Made by a program: the position numbers and the translations under genes | Notes under the pieces: generated by a model | The model's input: only the letters and a program-made list of their open reading frames with translations | Database searches by the model: none | Told to the model about the DNA's origin: nothing | Part shown: one piece after another, positions 54,782 to 63,915 of the stretch | How positions within the stretch are numbered: the stretch's first letter is position 1 | Layout of the letters: each line of letters begins with the position of its first letter | Assembly (NCBI GenBank): GCA_018127085.1 | Contig: CM030727.1 | Location: 310,001-374,000, forward strand | Length of the DNA stretch: 64,000 nucleotides | Direction: 5' to 3' | From: Pneumocystis sp. 'macacae' | Taxonomy: Eukaryota; Ascomycota; Pneumocystomycetes; Pneumocystales; Pneumocystaceae

Positions 54782-56543
54782 CTAGCACGTTGCTGCACGC
54801 GCCGCATCTTCGCTACACGCCTCGACATCGCTCTCCCCAAACCCAAACTCTGCGCCAAACTCCGCCTCACACTCCCCAAAGTCCTGCAGCTCCTCCTCAT
54901 AGTGCTCCGTCTCCCCGCTGTCCGCCGAGTCCTGCTCAGCATCCCCCGCCCACCCGGGTGTCCCGTCGTCAGCCTGCACCGGCGGCGCAGGCAGCGGCCG
55001 CTGTGCCGACGAGATTGTCTCGTAGCCTGTGCGCGCAACCGCCGGGGCAGAGACCGAGTGCACCAGCTCGCAGTATGCCGGCAGCTCGTCTGCCCACTGG
55101 TCCTGTGCCGGCGCATAGTCTGCGCTCCCGCGGCCCCTGCTGTGCCGCTTTGCAATGTAGCTTGCTCCCCACCGCCGCACAGCATTTGTTGCCGAGCTCA
55201 GCGCCACTGCCGCCCGCTCCTTCTTTGCGCCCTCCCAGCCCCCCGGCCGCAGCGTCCGCCCAAACGCACTCAGTGCTGCCGCCGTCACAAACGACCTGTT
55301 CTCCGCCTCCTGCGCGTCGCCCGCTGCAAGCGTCGTGCACGACGCTGCCCGCTTCAGCGCGCCCTCCCGCAGCGTCGTCCGCAGCCGGTGTGTGCTCTCT
55401 GCTGCCCGTGCATCCTCCCACAGCCCGCCCCGGTGCGCCCGGCCCTCCGTGCTGCAGATCGCAATGTCCTCCATGTGCGGGAAGACCAGTGTGTTCTGGA
55501 TCTGCGTTGTCAGTGTCCACGCCTGCTCCACCCACCGTCTCGCGGATCCGGTTCTCCAGGACCTTGAGGACCATCGAGTATGTGATCTGCTTTGAAAAGA
55601 CAACCGGCTCAATTGCCATGTCGATCTGCCGTCAGCGCCGCCTCTGTCTGCGCCATACCTCAGGCATCTCATAGAACCCGTACCAGACGCGGTTGCTTGG
55701 CGGCGGCTTCATAACCACCCCGACCGTCCCCTCAAAGCGCCGGACGACGACTGCGACAACGACGTCCATCCGCCGCCCGCGCAGCCGCCCGCCGAGGTTG
55801 AGTGCAACACTCGTCCCAATCTCGACGCGGACGCGGCCCTCATATGTGATGCGTGCATCGACTGTCAGATGCCCGTCGGTCGACAGCTCGCGCAGCCGCG
55901 GACTCGTCAGCTGTGGAACAGCGGACCCAATGTCGACGTGGCGGACAACAATGTCTGACAGAAAGCCCGGCTTCTTGATGCGTGCAATCTTCTTTGCAAG
56001 GCGGTCGACAACGAGCTGCTCGGCAAGCTGTGTCTGGTAGAGCGCAAGAAACAGCCGCCCGACTGCAGCATTGAGCCAGCGCATCTCGACCTGTGCTGTG
56101 CTGCCGTGGATTGTCTGCAGCAGTGCAGACATGTGTGCTGCGTCAAAGCGCAGCGGCTGCCGGCCGCTGGCTGCAGCCAGTGCATGGTACCAGTCCTCCT
56201 GGTCTGAGGGGCTGCTGCAGAAGAGGAAGTAGTGGCGGCGGGTCTCGGGATGGTCGGCAGGATCGGCAATGTGGATGGCGTGTGGGCGGGCAAAGAGCTC
56301 GCTGTCGTGGGCGTCGGGGGGCCAAAGGGCGACGGCACAGCGGGGAAGAAGGAGGGAGTGGCAGAGGTCGGAGCGGTGCTCGTGGTCGTAGAGACAGAGG
56401 GAGTCGGCACGGAGGACGGCGTGGAAGAGGACAGAGCGGCGGCGGGGATGGCCGCGGGCCACGCGGAGCCAGCCGGTCTTTGCAGAGGGGTCGCGGGGGG
56501 AGCACGGGGGAGGGAGGGGCGGAGGGGGGGGAGGGGGGCGGGC

Positions 56544-56574
<31 letters not shown>

Positions 56575-56636
56575 GGCAGCGTGGCAGCGCCGGCGGCATA
56601 GGCGGCGAGGTGGGAGAGTGCAGGAAGCCAGTGCAT
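54782..56636 (-). CDS. NVJ2: PH-SMP domain lipid-transfer protein, Nvj2/TEX2-like
   Basis: ER-anchored lipid-transfer protein of membrane contact sites. The start MHWLPALSHLAAYAAGAATL runs into a Leu/Val membrane anchor and a proline run (residues about 30-45). A PH domain follows (TGWLRVARGHPRRRSVLFHA ... FCSSPSDQEDWYHALAAASG). The SMP domain has WLNAAVGRLFLALYQTQLAE, LAKKIARIKKPGFLSDIVVR, VDIGSAVPQLTSPRLRELST and GHLTVDARITYEGRVRVEIG. After a 33-nt intron comes DMAIEPVVFSKQITYSMVLK then VLENRIRET, and after a 34-nt intron NTLVFPHMEDIAICSTEG. The tail of about 230 residues is Ala/Glu-rich. Total about 650 residues (yeast Nvj2 is about 770). Third positions are nearly all G or C. The opposite strand is also open and should not be annotated. 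Confidence 0.85.
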
Positions 56637-56716
56637 GTGTGCGGGGGGCGGGGCGGGTGCACGCTATGGGCGCGTTGTGCGGGGTGCAGCACCGCGTGTA
56701 TGGCCGCATTTTGGGT

Positions 56717-56749
56717 GTATGCGCGCTGTATGCGCAGTGTATGCGCTGT
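56717..56749 (+). repeat. 11-bp minisatellite, forward cluster (GTATGCGCNNT)
   Basis: Three back-to-back 11-bp units begin at 56717, 56728 and 56739 (GTATGCGCGCT, GTATGCGCAGT, GTATGCGCTGT). More degenerate copies of the GTATGCG core follow to about 56840. Confidence 0.9.
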
Positions 56750-56768
56750 GTCAGTGCATAACTGCATA

Positions 56769-56820
56769 CAGTGCATACACCCGAGTATGCGTGCTGCAGT
56801 GCATTCGGGTGTATGCGCTG
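56769..56820. repeat. Inverted repeat, 16-bp arms with 20-nt loop
   Basis: Left arm CAGTGCATACACCCGA at 56769-56784, right arm TCGGGTGTATGCGCTG at 56805-56820, with 15 of 16 positions complementary. The loop itself contains GTATGCG. It could extrude as a cruciform or form an RNA hairpin. The arms are built from the same core as the minisatellite. Confidence 0.88.
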
Positions 56821-56968
56821 CGCAGTGAGGCATATATGCGTGTTGCGGGGTGTGCACTGTGCGGTCCGCTGTGCGTTGGCAGTGTATGCGCCATGCGGTG
56901 TGCGGGGAACATGTAGCGCGGCGAGCGGCACGTGTATGTGGAGAAGCGGGCGCGGGCGACGCGAAACG

Positions 56969-58575
56969 ATGGCGACGCGGGCAGCACGGGAGGCAACGCC
57001 GGGCGGGCAGAGGACGGCGCGGACGCCGTTTAGAAGCGTCTCGGTGAACAGCGACACAGAGAAGCGGCTTCTGTCGACGCCGGCACAGCGCGTTGTGCGT
57101 GGGCGCGCGAAGCAGGGCACAGGATGCACGGCCAAGACCGGCGCGCATACACTGCGCATACAGCACGCATACAGCACGCATACAGCAGGCGGAGGCGCAG
57201 CAGCACGCAGCACAGAAACACAGGCAGCGCGCAGCTGTGCAGCACGTGCAGGGCCGGCGGTGCGGGCACCGGGTCCAGCGGGCGGGAAGGCAGACGCTCC
57301 GCCAGGAAGACCAGCGCCAGCAAGGGCGGGCGGCACAGAGCAGAGGCGATGCAGCACCAGCAAGAGGCAGCATTTGACGCCAAAACACAGTGCAACAGAC
57401 GAGAACGAGTGTCCGGGCGTCTATCTGACTGCACGGCTCGGAAACATGCAGATCACGACGCCGAGCCACTGCAGAGACGTCTGGGTCCCAATTACAGGCA
57501 GTCCTCCCGAGAGCTCGGGCAGCTCGAGCCCAGAAAGCCCTACAGGACACCGGGGAACAGGAGGGACAGTGCAGCAGAGCGGGCAGGACGAGACAGGGAA
57601 AGAGGTTTTCTATGATGCATGGGATGTGTCAGAAGCACTGGCAGGATTGGAGGCACCAGAGCCACAGAAGAAGCAGGAGACGGGGTTTGGGCAGGGAAGA
57701 CCGCTGTCGTGTGTTGTGGCATATGTAGACGTCAAGAGCGGGGACAGGAAAGACGCAGGCGGGAGTTTCAAGTGTATTCTGAAGGAATTGGGGGCGTCAG
57801 TAAAAGAAAGATGGGACTGGCTGGTCCCAGAAGAGCGAGGAGAGGCAGGATATAGGGGACAGAAGAGTCAGAGAAGGAGGGGCTCTGTATTTGAAGAAAT
57901 CAGCATTACACATGTGATATGGCGGCAGGGATCGGTGGAGATTCTGGAAAAAGTCAAGGCAGCAAACAGATATCTTGAAAGGATGGGGGAGAAGCGGAGG
58001 ATACAGTGTGTAGGCATCCATTGGGTCACAAAGTAAGGGTGGAGGACATAGGGAAGGAGAATGACGGTGTGCAGATGTGAGGAAGAGGACCGGCACGTGG
58101 ACGAGGCGAAGTACACAATTGGGGAGAGAAGCAGTGGGCAGCAGCGTGCAAGGACAGAGGGGAGCCAGTGGACAGGACCAGGAGAGAAGGGTGCGGGCGA
58201 GACAGAAGCAGCAGGAGTGTTGCAGAACGGGGCGGGAAGCAGTGGGAAAAGCAGGTCAGGGGCAAGCATGTTCGAGCAGGGAGTGTCTATGGGTGCATCG
58301 GTGACGGGGTCTGAGCGGGGATTAGCGAGAGGAGTAGCGGTGGGACCAAAAACACCGGTGCCTGGCAGCTCATCGCCTATGAAAAAGATAGGGTTTTCAG
58401 GGACAAAGACGCCTCCAAGGCCATGTAGGGTTTGCAGGCAGGGGGTGGGTGCTGACAGTTTCTAGTCACAGAGCTCGAGCGATGCGGTCTTATTGCAGCA
58501 AAAAAGAAAATCGAGTTCCATAAACCAATAGTGTCGAGTCCGTTGGCAAAGAAGTGCTGGACATTTTCAGACTAG
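56969..58575 (+). CDS. BRCT-domain protein, probable nuclear DNA-damage or cell-cycle factor
   Basis: Single BRCT domain late in the protein: LSCVVAYVDVKSGDRKDAGG, SFKCILKELGASVKERW, SITHVIWRQGSVEILEKVKA, then QCVGIHWVTK-CEEEDRHVDE AKYTI, with the conserved Gly-x-x-Trp of the third helix present as GIHW. A 45-nt intron (GTAAGG...GTGCAG) splits WVTK from CEEED. The N-terminus MATRAAREATPGGQRTARTP, then FRSVSVNSDTEKRLLSTPAQ, is Ser/Thr-Pro rich and probably disordered. The end was extended past an apparent stop at 58463 by a 41-nt intron (CCA-T|GTAGGG ... TTCTAG), giving ELERCGLIAAKKKIEFHKPI then VSSPLAKKCWTFSD. About 490 residues. An 11-bp repeat sits inside the early coding region. A microcephalin-like fungal BRCT protein is the nearest pattern; the function is inferred. 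Confidence 0.7.
57143..57186 (-). repeat. 11-bp minisatellite, inverted cluster inside the BRCT gene
   Basis: Four 11-bp units starting at 57143, 57154, 57165 and 57176 (GCGCATACACT, GCGCATACAGC, ACGCATACAGC, ACGCATACAGC). GCGCATAC is the reverse complement of the GTATGCGC core of the cluster at 56717. Eleven is not a multiple of three, so gain or loss of a unit would shift the frame if the array is translated. Confidence 0.9.
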
Positions 58576-58922
58576 GATTGTTGCGTACGCCATGGATGCT
58601 TTTCTCTGGTTCTTTTGGCGTTTTGTATATGCATCGGTTGAGCAGTTGAATTTGCTCATATCAACATGTTTTCGCTTCAAAATGTATATAGTTGGTTCTT
58701 TTACTCGGGAGACACAATTGTTTGTGTTGTTCAAGTGTCATTGTCTGTCTAGTACGCTTTGCTGCAAACTGATATATTTTTATTGACCCATCTATTATTC
58801 GTTTCCAGCCCTGTTTGAGCCGACGTAGCAAACGAGTGGTGCAAGAAACCAAGGGGTGTTGGAGGTTCTCCAGACTCCTGAAAATACAAAAAAGACAAAG
58901 ATTGTCAATATTTATGAAGTAA
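58576..58922. other. Intergenic region between the BRCT gene and RFC5
   Basis: 347 bp of normal AT-rich composition starting right after the BRCT stop. A 64-codon frame beginning at 58592 (MDAFLWFFWRFVYASVEQLN) resembles no known protein and is probably chance. It contains the RFC5 promoter by position. Confidence 0.4.
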
Positions 58923-60358
58923 ATGTCTCTATTTATAGACAAATATAGGCCCAGATCACTGGATGACATGCATTTCCATGAAGAGCTTTCACAAAGACTG
59001 AAAGCACTAGTAGGCCTGAATTTTGAAGTAGAATGGCAAGAGTAACATGCATAAGGCAAGAACCAGTGATTTTCCGCATCTTTTAGTGTATGGGATACCA
59101 GGGTCTGGTAAAAAAACCCGAGTTTTGGCAACACTTCGTGAGCTTTATGGATCAGGTGTTGAAAAGGTGCTTTTACGTTAAAATACAAATAAATTGAATT
59201 GACAAGTACAACAGTTGAAAATAGACCAAAAAACATTTGTCTCTTCTTCAAATAGGAAAGTTAAAGTTAATATTATATCTAGTAATTATCATCTGGAATT
59301 TACACCAAGGTATAATTTTTGCGGAATATAGATAGTATGTTTTTTAATCTATATATCAATGATGCAGTGATTCAGGAAACTATGACCGAATGATCATTCA
59401 GGATCTTTTAAAAGAAATTGCGCAAACTCAGCAAGTCGATGCATCAGCAAAACAACGGTTTAAAGGTATACACATTTGTTTCAAAATAGCAACAGAACTC
59501 TTCTAAAACAAATTAAGTTGTAATTATTAATGAATCCGATTCTCTTAGTGGAGAAGCGCAAGCAGCATTGCGTCGAACCATGGAAAAATATTACTCCAAT
59601 TTACGTCTTATTCTTCTTGCGACTTCAACATCCAAAATCATGGCGCCAATCCAGTCAAGGTGCTTTTTGGTGCGTGTAGCAGCGCCTAAATTAGAAGAAA
59701 TAGCTATCGTTTTAAAACATGTTGCTTCTAAAGAACATTTTTCGCTTCCTGATCAATTATGCAATAAAATCGCACTGGACAGTAAAAGAAACCTAAGAAG
59801 AGCATTGTTGATGCTAGAAGCTATTTATGCAAGAGAGTAATATATATTCTTCGTCAACACTGCATTTCTAATGTTTCTCTAGTCCTAATTTGCACGAAAA
59901 CATGACAGTACCTTTACCTGATTGGGAGATATATATTAATCAAATTGCTGAATCTATTATACAAGAACAAACACCTGCAAAGTATGCTTATTAATAACAT
60001 AACAGAAAAGGCACTAATAGTAATAAGAATTCTTCAAGTACGAGGCATGCTTTATGAACTTATTACACATTGTATTCCTCCGTCATTAATTCTTAAAGTA
60101 TGAATTATTTATAATTGCAATTACGTTTTTCTAATAAAAAGGCTCTAACATTCAATTTGGTTTCAAAAATCGATGATATTTTGAAACCCGAAACTATAAA
60201 GTGGGCAACTTTTTATGTAAGACTTCTTTTTATATAATTTTAATTAATCGGAAAAGGAACATCGTCTTCGACTTGGAAATAAAGCAATATTTCATTTAGA
60301 AGCATTCGTCGCGAAATTTATGAGAATATATTCTTCTCATTATACAGGATTCAGCTGA
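58923..60358 (+). CDS. RFC5: Replication factor C small subunit 5 (yeast Rfc5/human RFC3)
   Basis: Clamp-loader subunit that helps load PCNA and checkpoint clamps. Exon 1 MSLFIDKYRPRSLDDMHFHE. Then PHLLVYGIPGSGKKTRVLAT with the Walker A-like GSGKKT typical of this subunit, VIINESDSLSGEAQAALRRT (the degenerate NEAD-type Walker B), MEKYYSNLRLILLATSTSKI, and the arginine-finger motif QSRCFLVRV. The C-terminal collar reads KIALDSKRNLRRALLMLEAI, PPSLILKALTFNLVSKIDD and LRLGNKAIFHLEAFVAKFM. About 350 residues over eight or more exons. Stop TGA at 60356-60358. The antisense frame over its 5' half is a shadow. Confidence 0.9.
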
Positions 60359-60456
60359 TTTGTGATATTTTATTTAAATAAACACTAAATTCGAATCCAT
60401 AGGACAAGACCGGGAAATAACATTATTAATAATATAAATAAATCGACCTTTTAAAA

Positions 60457-61300
60457 CTATGCATCTGCATTTCCTAATGATGTTTTTTGATAAACTTGAT
60501 ATAATCCAATTCGAGCGGGCATGCCTCGTGTAATAACCTCCCATTTTCCTGGTAACTTATATTCTGCTTGTCGTAAAGCTTCTAGTGCAATTTCACTAGC
60601 AATGCCACCCCCTCCAATTTCAAAAACAACTCGACCAGTTGGAACTCTTGCTGCCCAATGATGAAAACTACCTTTGCCCTTTCCCATACGTGTCTAAAAC
60701 AATAATCAATAAACTAAAAAAGAGCATAGACAAACCTCATTTCCTTTTACACAAACAGGGATATTTGCTGCTACACGTGTATATACCCTAGCACCTTTCG
60801 CGGACTTTATTATTCGTTTAATTACCATTTCAGCTGCTTGGAGCTGCTTTGCTGTAAATCGGATTCCAGAGCCTTTCAGACGCATGCCAAAATCACCATA
60901 AACAACTGTACTTCCTTCATAAAGGTACATATTAGTATGTCTGATGTATTTATTCTGTAAAAACCTTTAATTGACATTCCTATAGGCACAGAAATCCTTC
61001 CCTTGTGTGCTTTTTTATATTTTGTACGCCTAGGCGCTTAAAAACATGAAAAATCAAATATACAATAATAAGGAATAGAATACCATATTGATGACCATAT
61101 CTTGATTTCATTAGAAGATAGCGATTATATAAATATCCATGAAAAACTCTATGCATGGGCCAACGCTGAAAAAAGCATAAAATGCCGACTTTTGAAGGTA
61201 AAAGAGAAAAACCTAAAACCTTTGAATATGAGCGAATGTTAGAAAAGTCTTTTATTTGATATTTTTGTTTTAAAAAATAAGGTATTTTATGAAAAATCAT
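60457..61300 (-). CDS. MRPL16: Mitochondrial ribosomal protein uL16m
   Basis: Large-subunit protein near the peptidyl-transferase centre. The start MIFHKIPYFLKQKYQIKDFS, then NIRSYSKVLGFSLLP, is a mitochondrial presequence. Splicing then gives PRRTKYKKAHKGRISVPIGM, GSTVVYGDFGMRLKGSGIRF, TAKQLQAAEMVIKRIIK, and TRMGKGKGSFHHWAARVPTG RVVFEIGGGGIASEIALEAL. The conserved GKGKG-x-xxxWAARV loop is intact. Ends QKTSLGNADA. About 230 residues. Its start is only 59 bp from that of MSF1 on the other strand. Confidence 0.9.
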
Positions 61301-61359
61301 TTTTTAACTTATAACGTTATCAATTTTACAATGTTGAAAAAATAAATAAAATCAAATAA
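61301..61359. promoter_or_regulatory. 59-bp divergent promoter MRPL16/MSF1
   Basis: The entire space between the two start codons is 59 bp and AT-rich (AACTTATAACGTTATCAATT at its left part; TTATAACGTTATCAA is close to a palindrome around AACGTT). Both products work in mitochondrial translation, so coordinated expression is plausible. Confidence 0.6.
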
Positions 61360-63001
61360 ATGAAATCACCCTTCATAACAGTTTCAAACATATATAATTC
61401 TCATATAAGAAAATTTAACAAATACATTTTCTTTACATTAAATACGTTGAGTCCTATTTATTCTAATTCTTTTCAAAAGATAGCAAAAATAGCAAGATTT
61501 TCAGGTAATTCTTTTCTTCATAAAGATTCCTATGATTAAAAACACAGATAGACGGGATACTAAGCCATATATATCTATTCTTGGAAATATTTATCATTCT
61601 GATGACTATACAAACATTGGACCAAGAATTCTTCAAGCAATTGAACGAAAACTTTATCTTCAAACATGTCATCCTTTAGCAATTTTAAGACAAACAATAG
61701 AATCTCAGTTTGATGTATCACATTATGAAATATTTAATGATTTCTCTCCTGTTGTTAGCATAGTGGAAAATTTTGACCTTCTTGATTTTCCAATTAACCA
61801 TCCCAGCCGTGATCGTACTGATACATATTATATCAACAGGAATTATATTTTGCGTACACATACATCAACACATCAGATAGATGCATTTAAAAAGATGAAA
61901 AAAGAAGGATTCTTGATAAGTGCTGATGTCTATAGAAAAGATGAAATTGATAAAAATCATTATCCTATTTTTCATCAAATGGAAGGGGTGAGGCTCTGGA
62001 GAAAAAATGATGAAATATCAATAAAAGATGCCATAAAAATCCCAAATATTACTGTTTCGTCTTCAGATATTATTATTGAAGATACAGCTCTTCCATTTCA
62101 TAGAGAACGAAATCCATTACAAGAAAATCATCAAGAAGACGAGGTTAAAACAATAGGAAAACATTTAAAAAAGACATTAGAGAGGATAATTATTCATATA
62201 CATCAATTATCACGTCAATTTCATGGTTCTTTAGATAAAAGTATTCATTTTCCTTTAAAAATTCGCTGGGTCGAATCATATTTCCCGTTTACAAGCCCTT
62301 CATGGGAACTAGAAATATTTTGGGAAGGAAAATGGTTAGAAATATGTGGCTGTGGTATTATAAAACATAAATTACTTAAAATTGCAGGTATTAATTTAAC
62401 ATCATTATTAACTAATTAACTATAATAGGTATATCTAACAGGATTGGTTGGGCATTTGGGCTTGGTTTAGAGAGAATTGCTATGATATTTTTTAGAATAC
62501 CAGATATTAGACTTTTTTGGTCTCAAGATCAGAGATTTCTTGAACAGTTTTCTTCAGGAAAAATATCTATATTTCAGCCTTATTCGAAATATCCACCATG
62601 TTATAAAGATATTGCATTTTGGATCAATAAAAAAAAAAATACTTATATATCATTATTATTAGAAAAAAAAAGATTTCATGAAAACGATTTCATGGAAACT
62701 ATAAGAAATATAGGAGGCAATCTAATTGAAGAAGTTAAACTAGTATACAAATCTATAATGTTAAACACCGATTCATTGTTTTAATAGATTGATCAATTCA
62801 TTCATCCAGAAACAAAGAGAAAAAGTCTATGTTATCGAATTAATTATAGGTCTATGGATAAGTAAAAATCAATAATATTATACCATACGAACTATATAAT
62901 TTTAACAAACTGATAGGTCACTTTCCAATGAAGAAGTAAACATACTTCAAGAAAAAATTAGGGAACTTATTACAAAAGAATTCGATATAGAACTTCGATA
63001 A
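61360..63001 (+). CDS. MSF1: Mitochondrial phenylalanyl-tRNA synthetase
   Basis: Monomeric class II enzyme charging mitochondrial tRNA-Phe. Exon 1 encodes a presequence ([20 protein letters not shown] ... [10 protein letters not shown]), and a 43-nt intron restores frame to [16 protein letters not shown]. Then [20 protein letters not shown], the [20 protein letters not shown] block, motif 2 [13 protein letters not shown] and MEGVRLW, and motif 3 [30 protein letters not shown]. The C-terminal FDX-ACB anticodon-binding domain begins [16 protein letters not shown] and ends [12 protein letters not shown]. About 490 residues. The catalytic motifs are intact. Convergent with MGE1. Confidence 0.93.
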
Positions 63002-63132
63002 TGTAGATTACTTTCTAATTTTATTAAACACACTACACTACCTTTCTAATAACATATTCATTATACAGTAATAGCATGCTAATATTGTTTTATTAGGAAA
63101 TAAATAAATACAAAACATTATCTTATATAATT

Positions 63133-63915
63133 TCAATGTTCTTTAACAACACCCACTTTTGCAGGACGAATCACACGACCATTCAAAATAAACCCTGTTT
63201 GTTCATTATGAAAAATCGTTCCAGCTTCCTTCCCGGGAACTGATGCTTGATAAACTGCTTCATGAAGGTTTGGATTAAATTTCTCTCCAAGACCATCATA
63301 TTTTATTAATCCGTGTTTCTCCAATGTTTTGTTTAAAATCGTCTCAGTCATTTTAAGACCAGCATAAAGGTCAACCAGCTCTTTACTCTTTTCAACATTT
63401 GTGCGACTATCTTCTGGAACCGTTGCTAATGCTCTCTCCAAATTGTCTACTGAATTGATCAAATCTTTTGCAAATTGTTGAATTGCAAACAATTTTGCGT
63501 CTGCCACTTCTCGTTGTGTTCTTGCTTGAAGATTTCTAAAATCTGCAACAGATCTTAAATATTTATCCTATTATTCATTATAAAAAGTGTTATGTAAACA
63601 ATATGCTAGGGTTTCTCTTACCTTTAATTCTGCAATTTCTTTCTCTAAAGTTATAGTTGGGATTGTAGATTCTGGAGGAACTAACGAGTCCCAATCAGCT
63701 GAGGGAGCCTCGGGAGACTTGCTTATATTATCAGGAGCAGATGATTCAGTATCTTTTGCAGCCAAAGTCTCTGAATTTGATTCTTTTCGTCTTAATACAT
63801 TTTGACCCCAAAATGACCGTTTAAAACAGAATTTCCGAACACCAATAACAACACTTGTTCGTGACCATCGAGTTCCATTCATTACAAATGTATGAAACAT
63901 ATTTAACCTATACAT
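63133..63915 (-). CDS. MGE1: Mitochondrial GrpE nucleotide-exchange factor
   Basis: Exchange factor for mitochondrial Hsp70 in import and folding. Two exons. Exon 1 holds the presequence (MYRLNMFHTFVMNGTRWSRT ... VRKFCFKRSFWG) and an acidic, Ser-rich linker to TLEKEIAELK. Exon 2 continues DKYLRSVADFRNLQARTQRE, VADAKLFAIQQFAKDLINSV, DNLERALATVPE, then the beta domain LGEKFNPNLHEAVYQASVPG, GRVIRPAKVGVVKEH. The conserved SVADFRN-x-Q and NP-x-x-HEAV blocks are present. About 230 residues. The start could also be the Met at 63900; the gene lies 85 bp from the right edge. Confidence 0.92.

Larger units (their letters stand above)
56637..56968. promoter_or_regulatory. GC-rich divergent promoter with minisatellite and inverted repeat
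   Basis: 332 bp between the NVJ2-like start (minus) and the BRCT gene start (plus). More than half is made of GTATGCG/GCATAC-core repeats and a large inverted repeat, described separately. It would have to act as the promoter of both genes. Confidence 0.6.
53350..58580. other. GC-rich island in an AT-rich genome
   Basis: From about 53.35 kb G+C rises through the 3' end of GPN1, reaches about 70% (42 of 60 in 55021-55080) through NVJ2-like and the start of the BRCT gene, and drops sharply at about 58.58 kb, just after the BRCT stop. Flanking DNA is below about 35%. Exons, introns and spacers are all affected, and all reading frames become open, so many long antisense frames appear by chance. 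Gene content, intron size and gene spacing do not differ from the rest of the window. Confidence 0.95.

Noticed and set aside
54305..55674. Long plus-strand frames of 300-420 codons opposite NVJ2-like and GPN1
   Set aside because: They are made of Arg, Pro, Ala, His and Cys with no domain, lie antisense to recognisable genes, and all frames are open simply because stop codons (A/T-rich) are rare at 70% GC.
55907..57550. Minus-strand frame of 547 codons spanning the NVJ2-like start and the BRCT 5' half
   Set aside because: It crosses a divergent promoter and repeats, contains no recognisable domain, and is low-complexity Cys/Arg/Ala/Pro; a composition artefact.
53350..58580. Bacterial contamination, plasmid or phage insertion as the source of the GC island
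   Set aside because: The genes are eukaryotic (GPN1, SMP-PH, BRCT), contain 33-45 nt spliceosomal introns, and lack any mobility gene, direct repeat or bacterial gene organisation.
58661..59251. Minus-strand frame of 196 codons over the RFC5 5' region
   Set aside because: Antisense to RFC5 exons whose spliced product is clearly conserved; no family resemblance.
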